From G965200765 sp965200765 (GTDB lineage: Bacteria; Pseudomonadota; Gammaproteobacteria; Arenicellales; JAJDZL01): a stretch of 64,000 nt of DNA. The position numbers and the translations under genes are program-made. Of the stretch, positions 8,118 through 17,031 are shown in pieces (position 1 is the stretch's first letter; each line of letters begins with the position of its first letter). The stretch is taken from assembly GCA_965200765.1 (NCBI GenBank), contig OZ241380.1, positions 2,418,001-2,482,000 on the forward strand, written 5' to 3'. The notes beneath the pieces were generated by a model. It was not told the origin of the DNA. It saw only the letters and a program-made list of their open reading frames with translations, and made no database searches.

Positions 8118-9617
8118 ATGGAAATTCTTGCCCATCTGATTGACGGATTCGCCATCGCTTTCCAGCCGTTGAATCTGGCAATGGTGGTTATCGGTGTCAT
8201 CGTCGGTCTGTTTATCGGCGCGATGCCTGGCCTAGGGTCCGTCAACGGCGTGGCAATTCTGCTCCCGATGACATTTTTGGTACCGCCAACTTCGGCAGTG
8301 ATTTTTCTGGGCGCGATTTACTACGGTGCGATGTACGGCGGAGCGATTAGCTCGGTAATGTTGGGCATACCTGGTGCCTCCACAGCTGTAGCAACAACGT
8401 TCGATGGCCGCCCCATGGCGAGGAAAGGACTTGGTGACCAGGCCCTGATTGCAGCTGCGACCGCGTCGTTTGTTGGCGGCACGATTTCGGTGGTGCTGTT
8501 CACCATGTTTGCTCCACCATTGGCGGCAGTGGCACTGGCATTCGGCGCACCGGAAGAATTCGCGCTGATGCTACTGGCATTCGCCACGTTCATTGGACTG
8601 GGCGGCGACGACATTCCAAAGACATTCTTTTCAATATTTATCGGACTGGCACTGAGCGCAGTGGGTCTGGATATCGTCAGCGGCGAACCGCGGCTGATAT
8701 TCTTTGACATTCCTGGCTTCTTTCATGGCGTGAACTTCTTGGTTTTGGCCATCGGCATTTACGGAATCGGGGAAATTCTGTGGACCTTGGAGTCACAAAA
8801 GGGCGAAGTCAAGGTATCTGTGCTGGAATTGACTTTCAAAAAGTTTATGGGCGGACTCGGGCGCATGAAGGAAGCAGTCACCACCATGCTGATGGGTTCC
8901 TTCCTGGGTTTCTTCGTAGGAATTTTACCGGCTGCAGGAGCGACTCCCGGGTCTTTAATGGCATACGGTGTTGCCAAGTCCATTGACAAGGAACCGGAAT
9001 CATTCGGCAAAGGCAACATGAAAGGTGTGGCCGCACCTGAATCGGCCAACAATGCTGCCAGCACTGGATCAATGCTCCCCATGTTGACACTGGGTATTCC
9101 GGGCTCACCCACTACGGCAATTCTGCTGGGTGGAATGGTGATTTGGGGATTGGAACCCGGGCCACGGCTGTTTACCGATCAAACCCAATTCGTCTGGGGA
9201 CTCATTGCCAGTCTTTATGTAGCGAACGCATTTTCACTTCTGATCAATCTGGCTTTCATCCCGGCTTTTGTCGCGGTGCTGAAACTGCCCTTTACCATTC
9301 TGGCACCGATCATCTTTATCCTTTGCGTAGTCGGCGGCTACGCTCCAACGCTGGACATGCACGATGTTTGGCTCATGTTGCTGTTTGGCGTAGTTGGTTA
9401 CCTGATGCGCAAGCTGGACTACCCGATGGCACCCGCTGTTCTTGCCATTGTTCTGGGACCACTGGCAGAAACGTCCATGCGACAATCATTGCTCATGGCG
9501 CACGGTTCGCCGATGATTTTCTTCAACCGGCCCATTGCGGCAGCAATCACGATCTGTGCCATTATTCTGTTGCTTCTGCCGCTGGTCAAGTTCTTTCGCT
9601 CAAAAATCAAATCATAA
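8118..9617 (+). CDS. tctA: Tripartite tricarboxylate transporter large permease TctA
   Basis: This 499-residue permease has about 12 membrane segments. It carries the TctA signatures GAMPGLGSVNGVA near residue 33, YGAMYGGAISS near 70, and LGIPGSPTTAILLGG in the second half, which are the paired glycine/proline-rich repeats that form the transport path. It is the translocating subunit for the solute bound by TctC. It starts 29 bases after tctB. Full length, no defects seen. Confidence 0.94.
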   Translation: MEILAHLIDGFAIAFQPLNLAMVVIGVIVGLFIGAMPGLGSVNGVAILLPMTFLVPPTSAVIFLGAIYYGAMYGGAISSVMLGIPGASTAVATTFDGRPMARKGLGDQALIAAATASFVGGTISVVLFTMFAPPLAAVALAFGAPEEFALMLLAFATFIGLGGDDIPKTFFSIFIGLALSAVGLDIVSGEPRLIFFDIPGFFHGVNFLVLAIGIYGIGEILWTLESQKGEVKVSVLELTFKKFMGGLGRMKEAVTTMLMGSFLGFFVGILPAAGATPGSLMAYGVAKSIDKEPESFGKGNMKGVAAPESANNAASTGSMLPMLTLGIPGSPTTAILLGGMVIWGLEPGPRLFTDQTQFVWGLIASLYVANAFSLLINLAFIPAFVAVLKLPFTILAPIIFILCVVGGYAPTLDMHDVWLMLLFGVVGYLMRKLDYPMAPAVLAIVLGPLAETSMRQSLLMAHGSPMIFFNRPIAAAITICAIILLLLPLVKFFRSKIKS

Positions 9618-9683
9618 GCGGCGCTTGCTGGTTCATTGATAAAATCGTTGTCCAGAAAGGTTTGATTCCACTGGACCGCGATT

Positions 9684-11693
9684 ATGGCAACAAATTCTTC
9701 CCAAGGTAATTTCCGACACCTGTTTCAACCGATTCAAATCGGTAGCAAGACTCTGAAGCATCGCCTCAATTTCGGTGCTCACACAACCAATATGTCTGTC
9801 GATGGCTTGCCGGTAGAACGTCATCACGGCTACTACCTTGAACGAGCGATTGGCGGTGCCGCCATGATCGTCGTTGAACCGGTGCCGGTCCACCGTACTG
9901 CAATTCTGACGCGCGGCAACTTTCGCATGGACGACGACAGCATTATTCCTCATTTTCGAAAGATTACCGATAGTTGTCACGACTACGACACAGTGATGGT
10001 CCAACAACTGTACCATGTCGGTGCACACGGCGATTGGGACAATTCCTTTCAGGAAAACTGGTCACCGTCGGGCCTGCCATCCATGCATGACCACGACGGT
10101 AGCCGTGCCATGTCAAAGAATCAGATTCAGGAAGTTGTCAGCGGCTTTGCCAATGCTGCGAAGCGAGCACAAGAAGCGGGTTTCGACGGGTGCGAATTGA
10201 TGGCCGCATACAATGCGATCATCGAGCAATTCTGGTCCCCCTTCACAAATCGACGAGATGACCGATACGGCGGTTCTTTGGAAAATCGCATGAATTTCTC
10301 TGTAGAAGTCCTGAGTGCAATTCGACGCGCCGTTGGAAACGATTTTATTATTGGGGTTTGTGTCAGTTACGACATCCTGAATCAGGATGTCCTGTCTATC
10401 GAAGATCTTCAGGAAATTTGCGCCTATCACGACGAACGAGGTCTGTTCGACTATGTGACTGTAGGTACAGGCAGCTACTATGACCACTATCGAATCATCC
10501 CGAATGTGTTACATGGAGACAACCTGAGTATCCCCTGTGTAGAAAAAATCAAGGAAATCACCCGTCATGCAAAAGTTCAAGCCGAGAGTCACATTCGTAC
10601 CCCGGAGGCCGCGGACCAAGTGATTGGATCCGGTGCTGCAGACATGGTCAGCATCGTGCGCGGTCAAATCGCGGACCCGCATTTGGCGAACAAGGCAATG
10701 GAAGGACGGCCAGAAGACATTCGCCCTTGTCTTTCGTGCAACCAAATGTGCTGGGGCAGACGCTACAAGGATTATTGGATCAGTTGCTTGATCAATCCGT
10801 CTGCCGGAAGAGAATTTGAATGGGGTGGAGATCGATTTGAAGTTGTACAAAACTCACGCAAGGTTCTGGTTGTTGGCGGAGGTCCTGCAGGATGCGAAGC
10901 GGCCAGAGTCGCAGCGGAACGCGGGCATTCAGTCACTTTGGTTGAGGCTTCGGATCATCTGGGTGGACAATTTCGACTGGCCGGCTTTCAACCTCGACGG
11001 GCCCAGATTTCAGACTACATTGACTGGTTTGCGCGACAACTCAATCGACTAGGTGTGGATGTTCGATACAACACCTACTTCGACAGTAGCATGGTAGTAG
11101 AGTTTGAACCGGACGTCGTAGTACTGGCGACCGGTTCGATTCCTTCTGAAACCGGCTACCAACGGGGTATTCCAACGCGGGATGTATTACCGGGTGTTGA
11201 TGGTCCCAATGTATGGAACGTAGAAGATGTAATGAACCGCTCAGCACGTCTGGGGGATAAAGTGTTGTTGCTGGATGATCTCGGCACTTGGAAGAGTGGC
11301 GGAACTGCTTTGTACATGGCCGAACGGGGACACAAGGTTTCAATCGTAACTTCATCGCCAATCGTAGGACGGGAAATTGTGCGGACCTCAGCAGACATTG
11401 CACTGCGCGAGCGACTGAGACAGCTTGGAACCGAATTCTATTGCGAGTCTGCCATTCAACAGTGGCAAGGCAACCGCGCTACGATCGTCGACCTGCTCGA
11501 CAATAGCGAGGAACTCAAAGAATTTGACAGTCTGGTCCTTTCAACCACGAACACCCCGGTTGACGACCTGGAACAGGAACTCACGGAGAGAACGGATATA
11601 GATTTTGAATTTTACGCGATCGGAGACTGCTTGGCACCTCGCCAAGCACCGGCAGCAATCTATGAAGGCAGAAAAACAGCGACGAACTTGTAG
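9684..11693 (+). CDS. FMN/[4Fe-4S]/FAD oxidoreductase of the trimethylamine/dimethylglycine dehydrogenase class
   Basis: This 669-residue protein has an old-yellow-enzyme-type FMN barrel (about 1-370). It has a cluster motif with CLSCNQMC followed by a fourth Cys about 12 residues on (SCLINP), and a C-terminal two-dinucleotide-fold flavoprotein half beginning VLVVGGGPAGCEAARVA near residue 393. This architecture is shared by trimethylamine dehydrogenase, dimethylglycine dehydrogenase DgcA, stachydrine demethylase and 2,4-dienoyl-CoA reductase. Motifs around YLERAIGGAA and GFDGCELMAAYN resemble the amine-demethylating branch, so N-demethylation of a methylated amine is my preferred but unproven role. 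It lies 66 bases after tctA, so the substrate may enter through that transporter. A strong hairpin begins at its stop codon. Confidence 0.82.
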   Translation: MATNSSQGNFRHLFQPIQIGSKTLKHRLNFGAHTTNMSVDGLPVERHHGYYLERAIGGAAMIVVEPVPVHRTAILTRGNFRMDDDSIIPHFRKITDSCHDYDTVMVQQLYHVGAHGDWDNSFQENWSPSGLPSMHDHDGSRAMSKNQIQEVVSGFANAAKRAQEAGFDGCELMAAYNAIIEQFWSPFTNRRDDRYGGSLENRMNFSVEVLSAIRRAVGNDFIIGVCVSYDILNQDVLSIEDLQEICAYHDERGLFDYVTVGTGSYYDHYRIIPNVLHGDNLSIPCVEKIKEITRHAKVQAESHIRTPEAADQVIGSGAADMVSIVRGQIADPHLANKAMEGRPEDIRPCLSCNQMCWGRRYKDYWISCLINPSAGREFEWGGDRFEVVQNSRKVLVVGGGPAGCEAARVAAERGHSVTLVEASDHLGGQFRLAGFQPRRAQISDYIDWFARQLNRLGVDVRYNTYFDSSMVVEFEPDVVVLATGSIPSETGYQRGIPTRDVLPGVDGPNVWNVEDVMNRSARLGDKVLLLDDLGTWKSGGTALYMAERGHKVSIVTSSPIVGREIVRTSADIALRERLRQLGTEFYCESAIQQWQGNRATIVDLLDNSEELKEFDSLVLSTTNTPVDDLEQELTERTDIDFEFYAIGDCLAPRQAPAAIYEGRKTATNL

Positions 11694-11714
11694 CGCCAGA
11701 TCGCTCTGGCGCTA
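11691..11714 (+). terminator. Perfect 10-bp hairpin starting at the oxidoreductase stop codon
   Basis: TAGCGCCAGA and TCTGGCGCTA form a perfect 10-bp stem with a TCGC tetraloop; the first three bases are the stop codon. No U-tract follows on either strand, so it could be a weak terminator between convergent genes or an mRNA 3'-end stabiliser. Confidence 0.5.
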
Positions 11715-11743
11715 ACAAACTCAATTTCAACTGCAAGGTTAAC

Positions 11744-12256
11744 TCAATTCAAAGGGGTTGTACTGACCCAGATTCGCAAAGTGTCGCCAGGTCTTTCATC
11801 AACGGAACCTTTGAATACTACACCATTGAATTTGTAGGATACATCGTAGCCGTCGATTTTACGTACTTCAACCTCTCTCTGGATAGTTTCACAAACTACT
11901 TGTGTTCCAACAGTTTGTGCATTTTTTCGCTGATTTTGCTTTTCAATGTCTCGTGCGATTGAAGCACCCAACAGAGCACCAGCTACTTTCGCGGTATTTG
12001 AGTCGCTGACTTCTTTGCCAACTGCACCACCGATCAGTGCGCCCAAAATTTCCGGGGTATGCGAGTTGCTACTGCTTGGCTGAGTTACTGCCACTTCCCG
12101 ACAAACTTTTTCCGGTCGGTATTCGCGTACCAAGACATATCGTGCAGACGCTTCCATGACTGGCACTTCCATTTCAAATCCATTTGCCGCCATAACCTGA
12201 CTGCCTGTCACTCCGAGCAAGAGGCCCGAAACAAATATGCTGATAAAACGATTCAT
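11744..12256 (-). CDS. Glycine-zipper outer-membrane/envelope protein (17 kDa surface antigen-like)
   Basis: A TTG-initiated frame begins at 12280, but ATG 12256 is preceded by GGAG and opens a clean signal peptide (MNRFISIFVSG, cleavage near VMA), giving 170 residues. The centre holds a glycine-zipper two-helix segment (GALIGGAVGKEV and GALLGASIARDI) typical of Rickettsia 17 kDa antigen/YMGG-like envelope proteins. The C-terminal half is a small beta-rich region (CETIQREVEVRK, GYDVSYKFNG). Such proteins sit in the outer membrane or periplasm; the precise role is unknown. It is convergent with the oxidoreductase gene. Confidence 0.75.
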   Translation of the reverse strand: MNRFISIFVSGLLLGVTGSQVMAANGFEMEVPVMEASARYVLVREYRPEKVCREVAVTQPSSSNSHTPEILGALIGGAVGKEVSDSNTAKVAGALLGASIARDIEKQNQRKNAQTVGTQVVCETIQREVEVRKIDGYDVSYKFNGVVFKGSVDERPGDTLRIWVSTTPLN

Positions 12257-12468
12257 GATTCCTATTCTCCGTATTCGCAATTTACCTAATATTTTATGCT
12301 CAAATGTATTCCGAATTGAATTAAATTTGTGTAAGAAACTTACCCGATGTCAAAAAAATGGTTTTCTTGAGTACCTTCAACCTGTGAATACAGCGACTAT
12401 ATCTCGTCACATCCTCACTGATTCGTCCTGTCAGCTTTCAATGAATAGAGTTGATATACATAGCATAA

Positions 12469-12888
12469 TCAACTAGTTAGCACCTTTTCTCGAAAGCAGG
12501 CAACCGTATATCGAAGTATACGCTCATTGACGGGCAGGGCAAATCTCCTACTTCGCCGCGGTACGATTTCAGCAATTGTTATAGACACATTTCTGTCGTA
12601 TTTGAGTCGCACAGTATCTGCCTGACCGAATACATCGCCGCCTTGTTCCTTCGATTGACCGGGACGCGATACCCTCGCGACCACAATTACTTCATCAAAG
12701 TATGACAACATCCTGTCAGGAATCATAGCAAGACTATCGTTTAATTCCACACTCAGTAGCAGGTCCTGAACACGCTTCTTGACTACCGCTAGCGGCTTTG
12801 GCGAACCGTTCATTGCTCGCGCCAGATTGTACAAAGCATCTTCTGGATTGTTTCCGCAACTCCCACTTTCACACCGAATTCGTGGCAC
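12469..12888 (-). pseudogene. Displaced duplicate of the ccmI 3' end
   Basis: The translation matches the last ~95 residues of the intact CcmI encoded at 15326-16570: NPEDALYNLARAMNG, VELNDSLAMIPD, FDEVIVVARVSR, DVFGQADTVRLKYD and ITIAEIVP are shared with few changes. The homology continues past the ccmI stop into flanking DNA, but here the TAG has become CGG and the frame runs on for ~30 codons. There is no start context, signal or membrane segment. I read it as a non-functional 3' fragment left on the far side of an inserted cassette. Confidence 0.85.
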
Positions 12889-13039
12889 TTGTGTGCCCTG
12901 CCCATGCTGATGTACTCTACCTCGGGCGCATGCGCACTGTACACCTTGGTCTGACTGGTCCGCTTCAGGTTTCTACGCCAAACCAAGTCCAGACCGCTTT
13001 AACTCCGAATGAATAAGGTTCATAATATACACAGAAAGG

Positions 13040-13384
13040 TCAAATTCCAATCTTCTCTTGAATGTATCGTTTAATTCTGTTCTTATTTCCGGCAAGACTT
13101 GAAAATTGTTTTTCACAGACATCGCGATAACGGGCTAGTATTTTGCAACCGATAGTTTCTTGATCTTCAAAAATTGCTATTGAGTGAAAAGAAAGTCCCC
13201 ATTTCTCGAACTGTAGCAATACAATTGTTGCGTCTCTAGTTGAAGCGTTGTTGGCTAGAGCTTGAACAAAAAGAGGACGCGGCATAATGTTAATTCGACA
13301 ATCAACTACATAATTTCCCTGAGGGTCACGTTCGGATTCGCACCAATCAAAATCAATCCACTCTTGTGAAACTATTTCACACAT
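13040..13384 (-). CDS. Hypothetical protein of the ImmA/IrrE-DUF1828 cassette
   Basis: This is a 114-residue acidic-to-neutral soluble protein starting at ATG 13384; a TTG lies one codon upstream. It contains CRINIMPRPLFVQAL and FEKWGLSFHSIAIF, alternating beta-like segments, and a basic C-terminus (KNRIKRYIQEK). No signal or membrane helix. I do not recognise a family. It is the last gene of a three-gene minus-strand set, 40 bases after the DUF1828 protein, so it is probably a partner in the same system. Confidence 0.6.
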   Translation of the reverse strand: MCEIVSQEWIDFDWCESERDPQGNYVVDCRINIMPRPLFVQALANNASTRDATIVLLQFEKWGLSFHSIAIFEDQETIGCKILARYRDVCEKQFSSLAGNKNRIKRYIQEKIGI

Positions 13385-13423
13385 CAAGGATCGAAAATTC
13401 TGCTTGAAAGTTGACCGAACATG

Positions 13424-13816
13424 CTATCTAGATAAATAAGACACGTCTGAGATTCTCATTAATGCTTGTACAAATGAGTACAACGCATCACCATATTGTT
13501 GATCTGGTATAGAAATGATTAACTCTCCATCCCGGTCTTCGACTTGATTTACAGATAGAGCATTTGAGATTATTTTTTGTCGTTCACCCTTGGATATTTG
13601 GTTTTCTTCCAAATCGTAAGACAAGCGCATGTAAGTGTGGGCCTCATCCGATAAAATCCATTTGGTTCCTTCCTTTTTCAAAATAATGACAAAATGGTCC
13701 CCATCAGCAAATCTAAATGGAGTATTCACACGGAATCGATTGTTCCCTTCAGAAACAAGATGGACTTTTGCGGACACTTTTTTGTGGAAATCCTGTTCCA
13801 CATGGTCAATTGACAT
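13424..13816 (-). CDS. DUF1828-like domain protein
   Basis: This 130-residue protein starts at ATG 13816 behind a good AGGTGA ribosome-binding site. Features resemble the DUF1828 core: FRFADGDHFVIILKK, then WILSDEAHTYMRL, a pattern of a short beta hairpin followed by an L-S/T-D-x-A/G turn. The C-terminal part (YGDALYSFVQALMRISDV) is helical. Such proteins occur in toxin-antitoxin and phage-related loci, but their activity is not established. It lies between the ImmA/IrrE-type regulator and an unknown small gene, and I infer the three act together. Confidence 0.65.
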   Translation of the reverse strand: MSIDHVEQDFHKKVSAKVHLVSEGNNRFRVNTPFRFADGDHFVIILKKEGTKWILSDEAHTYMRLSYDLEENQISKGERQKIISNALSVNQVEDRDGELIISIPDQQYGDALYSFVQALMRISDVSYLSR

Positions 13817-13903
13817 AAGTTTTTCACCTAAAATTTTTTTCTATTTTGATTTGGACAGCTTTTCGTGAATAACTACCGTATGCCCCCAAGCAGGTGTATG
13901 GCA

Positions 13904-15049
13904 TTAATACTGTTTCTCTAAATGATTTGCAAAACTGTGAAATGTCGACATTCTTTTTACATTCAATAGTCGAAGAGCTTCGGAGTAGGTCGTATGTCCT
14001 TCTAAAGTACTCTCCACCAATGCTTGTCCAAATCTTCGACTTACACGAATTGTAAGCAAATTTGTGAAATTCCCCCCGGCTGAACCTCGAACAAATTTTG
14101 CACGCTTCAATTCAGATTGATAGGTTTTCCAGAATGTGTCGCGCCCAATTTTTCCGTAGTCATAAAGTCGTCGTAATACAACAAGAGTGCTCACTTTATA
14201 GTACCGTGCTAGTCGAGAGAGTGCATCTGGCAACTGTTCATTTTTCCGGTATTGTTGGGTCAAGGACGAAATTGGCACCAGTACTTCAGCAACGACACAG
14301 TTGCACCAAGACTCGACTTCGTGGGTTGTCCAGGTTTCCGAACCGACATTGGATAAAGCAGATTCCCCTAGCCAGATATGTGCTAGTTCATGGATTAAAG
14401 TGAATATTTGTGCTGCTCTTGAATCAGACCCGTTGATAAATACAAGTGGAGCGTATTCATCTATTAGAGAAAAACCACGAAATTCATCAGGATTGAGTTT
14501 GCGATGAGTATTGTTACCAACCACTCCGCTCACCATAACCAATACACCGACTTCCTCCGCTCGAATTATTAAATAACGTAATAAATCCGACCAAGATTGT
14601 AGCTTGCTTCGTTCTCCCATATTTACTTTCAAAGTTTCACTGATCGATTTGGAAACTTCGTTAATATCGCTATCAATCGTCTCCGAACCAACGAATGGTA
14701 CAGAATCTTCTCCCGCCGAAATTGCAAACTCCCTATACCAATCTTGACGGCGTTGGCAGAGGAAAACTGTGTGAAGTAAATCCAAACTTGGGCGCTTGAG
14801 TGGAACATTCCCGACTGTACGAAAGTCAGATATCGGAAAAGAATACTCTGGCGGCTTTGAGAAGAAAAAATACCCAAACGGTGCATGCGTAGTATTGGAA
14901 AAACTTTCGAGTTGATTTAACGTTGGTTGTATTTCACCAAGTTCCCATTCCATGTATTTTGGAAATCGGTGAACCAAATCTTCAACACGAATATCTGCAC
15001 GCTCCCGCGCCCATCGTAGCATTTCAGGATTTATCGGAACTCTGAGCAT
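13904..15049 (-). CDS. XRE-type HTH regulator fused to ImmA/IrrE metallopeptidase
   Basis: The start chosen is ATG 15049 (MLRVPINPEMLRWARE, the usual beginning of this family); a TTG four codons upstream is the alternative. The first ~60 residues are a degenerate helix-turn-helix. A zinc-peptidase domain follows, with HELAH at about residues 220-224 and a downstream EVESWCNCVVAEVL helix supplying the third ligand. ImmA/IrrE proteins cleave repressors or antitoxins to trigger excision or stress responses. A C-terminal segment ends in TFHSFANHLE. It heads the DUF1828 cassette and lies beside the 3' end of ccmI, bracketed by the duplicated ccmI tail. Family call is strong; target unknown. Confidence 0.88.
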   Translation of the reverse strand: MLRVPINPEMLRWARERADIRVEDLVHRFPKYMEWELGEIQPTLNQLESFSNTTHAPFGYFFFSKPPEYSFPISDFRTVGNVPLKRPSLDLLHTVFLCQRRQDWYREFAISAGEDSVPFVGSETIDSDINEVSKSISETLKVNMGERSKLQSWSDLLRYLIIRAEEVGVLVMVSGVVGNNTHRKLNPDEFRGFSLIDEYAPLVFINGSDSRAAQIFTLIHELAHIWLGESALSNVGSETWTTHEVESWCNCVVAEVLVPISSLTQQYRKNEQLPDALSRLARYYKVSTLVVLRRLYDYGKIGRDTFWKTYQSELKRAKFVRGSAGGNFTNLLTIRVSRRFGQALVESTLEGHTTYSEALRLLNVKRMSTFHSFANHLEKQY

Positions 15050-15159
15050 ACGCTTGCTCAATGATGAAAAATGTTGGAGAACTATCTTTGTTCGAACAAA
15101 TGATTGATCCGATCATACCCGCACTAGGATGCAGTGTCAAGAACGAACATTGTGGAGTG

Positions 15160-15173
15160 TTTCCTGTCGGAAA
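15160..15173. repeat. Small palindrome TTTCC-N4-GGAAA upstream of the ImmA/IrrE gene
   Basis: A perfect 5-bp inverted repeat with a 4-base centre lies ~110 bases upstream of the ImmA/IrrE start. The same palindrome occurs at 27066-27079, and a 35-base stretch from 15161 matches 33804-33838 at 27 of 35 positions. It could be an operator or a fragment of a dispersed repeat. Confidence 0.3.
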
Positions 15174-15325
15174 ATATTTGAAAGTGAAATTGTTGATTTG
15201 CCGAGATTGACTGTAGCATGAAAAATGCTCGACCGGCATCAATCATTCAAGACCTTTTTTCAAAAGCAAGTAACCGTATATTGAATCATTCGCCCGTTTA
15301 TGGACAGAGCAAATCTCCCGCTTCG

Positions 15326-16570
15326 CTACGGTACGATTTCAGCAATAGTTATGAACACATTTTTGTCGTATTTGAGTCGCACAGTATCTGTCTGACCGAA
15401 TACATCGCCGCTTTGTTCCAGCGGTTGACCGGAACGCGACACTCGCGCCACCACGATTACTTCATCAAAGTTTGACAACTTCATGTCAGGAATCATTGCA
15501 AGACTGTCATTCAATTCCACACTCAGCGGCAGATCCCGAACTTGCTTCTTGACTACTGCTAGCGGCATAGGCGGACCGTTCACTGCTCGCGCCAGAACAT
15601 ACAATGCGTCTTCCGGATTCAGTCCTTCTGCCAGCGACGGTTCTATTGACACTGACACCTGAAGTGACACGCCAGAATCGGCGACAGCCGTACCGATAAG
15701 TCCTTCGGCCCTCACAATAAGCCGGTCCAGCTCGGCCAAGGATTCAGGATTTTCAATCACTTGCCGCGCGCGCTTCCAATAGTCAATTGCGACTTGAAAA
15801 TCACCACGCACATCAGCGGCCATTCCGGCTAGCCACAATGCTCCCGGATGCCCGGGATTCAACTCCAGCGCCTTCTGTATCAAGATTTCTGGCTCACCTT
15901 CCAAAATGCCGCCTCTGCTCATTGCCAGGGAATCCGCTTCGCGCACTAGCAAATCTGCATTGTCTCCCAATAATTCTCTTGCGCGCTTGAAAGCCTCCAC
16001 TGCTTCCGCGAATCGTGCTTGCGCGGCAAGCGACTGACCCAAAGTGACCCATCCTTGAACATCATCAGGATTTTGCTCCAGTCGGGTCTGCAACTGAGCA
16101 ATCATTTCATCAACAGACGGCATTTGCCCACTGTTCTGCGGGTTTTGAGCTTGCTGAACCGGTTCACCTTGAGAAGTCGTTTGATTTGAAACAATAACGG
16201 ATGGCTCCCCCAATGCAAGATACAAGCCACCAGCACTGAAAGGAATGGCGATTGACACGATCACTGCTGCCCACTGGCCTTTCTTGCCTGCGGGCTCAGT
16301 TGTCTGCTGGTCATTCAAGTTGTCTTCGTCATCCAGGTCCTGTAGCAATTCGCGTTGAATGTCTTCCCGGATTTGTTCTGCATCTTCGGCCGACAATTCA
16401 CCTGCCTGTTCCCGTTCGGCAACATCGTCAAGTCTTTGCCGAGCAATCTCCACATTTCGACGTTTCCGGTCTGCAATCTCGTCAACATTGCTCTTAAGCA
16501 AGGATGGAACGACAGCTGCGATCGCGATACATGCCAGCATAGCTGCCGCGATGAAAAACACAAATGCCAT
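15326..16570 (-). CDS. ccmI: Cytochrome c biogenesis protein CcmI
   Basis: This 414-residue protein presents apocytochrome c to the CcmFH heme lyase. It has an N-terminal membrane helix (residues 1-25), a cytoplasmic leucine-zipper-like loop (RQRLDDVAEREQAGELS), a second membrane helix near 105-125, then periplasmic TPR-like repeats (DVQGWVTLGQSLAAQ, EAVEAFKRARELL, HPGALWLAGMAA) and a C-terminal beta domain. The start is taken at ATG 16570; a TTG lies two codons upstream. It is the last gene of ccmEFGHI, 9 bases after ccmH. Its last ~95 codons and some downstream DNA are duplicated at 12469-12888, on the other side of the ImmA/IrrE cassette. Confidence 0.9.
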   Translation of the reverse strand: MAFVFFIAAAMLACIAIAAVVPSLLKSNVDEIADRKRRNVEIARQRLDDVAEREQAGELSAEDAEQIREDIQRELLQDLDDEDNLNDQQTTEPAGKKGQWAAVIVSIAIPFSAGGLYLALGEPSVIVSNQTTSQGEPVQQAQNPQNSGQMPSVDEMIAQLQTRLEQNPDDVQGWVTLGQSLAAQARFAEAVEAFKRARELLGDNADLLVREADSLAMSRGGILEGEPEILIQKALELNPGHPGALWLAGMAADVRGDFQVAIDYWKRARQVIENPESLAELDRLIVRAEGLIGTAVADSGVSLQVSVSIEPSLAEGLNPEDALYVLARAVNGPPMPLAVVKKQVRDLPLSVELNDSLAMIPDMKLSNFDEVIVVARVSRSGQPLEQSGDVFGQTDTVRLKYDKNVFITIAEIVP

Positions 16571-16579
16571 AAACAAGAA

Positions 16580-17029
16580 CTAGCGATCTTCAAGCAAACG
16601 CTTGACTCGCTTTCGCTGTTCAACTGTCATTTCAGCTTCGTGCCGGTTTCTTGCCCGTTTGGAATACGACCAGTAGATTGCAATGGCGATGAGAAGAATC
16701 AGCAGAGGACCGTACCACAATACCAGGGTCGATGATTTTAGCGGCGGACGGTATAGGACGAAATCTCCATATCGCTGCACCATGTAGCCAACAATTTCGC
16801 TATCGGTACGATCGCTTTGTATCATTTCGTAGGTTTTGTCGCGTAAATCCTTTGCCAGTCCGGCATTCGATTCCGCCAGATTCTGGTTTTGACACACCAA
16901 ACAGCGCAACTCGTCCAGCATCGCGTGATAACGCGCTTCATGCTGCGGGGATTTAAACTCCCGAATTTCAACTGCCGCTTGTAATGAAGTTGCAAACCAC
17001 AGACAGACAAGCAATACGACAATCTTCAA
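16580..17029 (-). CDS. ccmH: Cytochrome c maturation protein CcmH
   Basis: This 149-residue protein has a signal sequence (KIVVLLVCLWFATSLQA), the LRCLVCQNQ redox motif that reduces apocytochrome CXXCH cysteines, and one C-terminal membrane helix (LVLWYGPLLILLIAIAIYW) followed by a basic tail. No ATG precedes the signal peptide. A TTG codon at 17029, two bases after the ccmG stop, is the only sensible start, so initiation is non-standard and probably coupled to ccmG. Confidence 0.92.
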   Translation of the reverse strand: MKIVVLLVCLWFATSLQAAVEIREFKSPQHEARYHAMLDELRCLVCQNQNLAESNAGLAKDLRDKTYEMIQSDRTDSEIVGYMVQRYGDFVLYRPPLKSSTLVLWYGPLLILLIAIAIYWSYSKRARNRHEAEMTVEQRKRVKRLLEDR

Positions 17030-17031
17030 AT

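Noticed and set aside
9143..9709. A 188-codon plus-strand frame inside tctA
   Set aside because: It overlaps the conserved second half of TctA in another frame and has no motif or ribosome-binding site.
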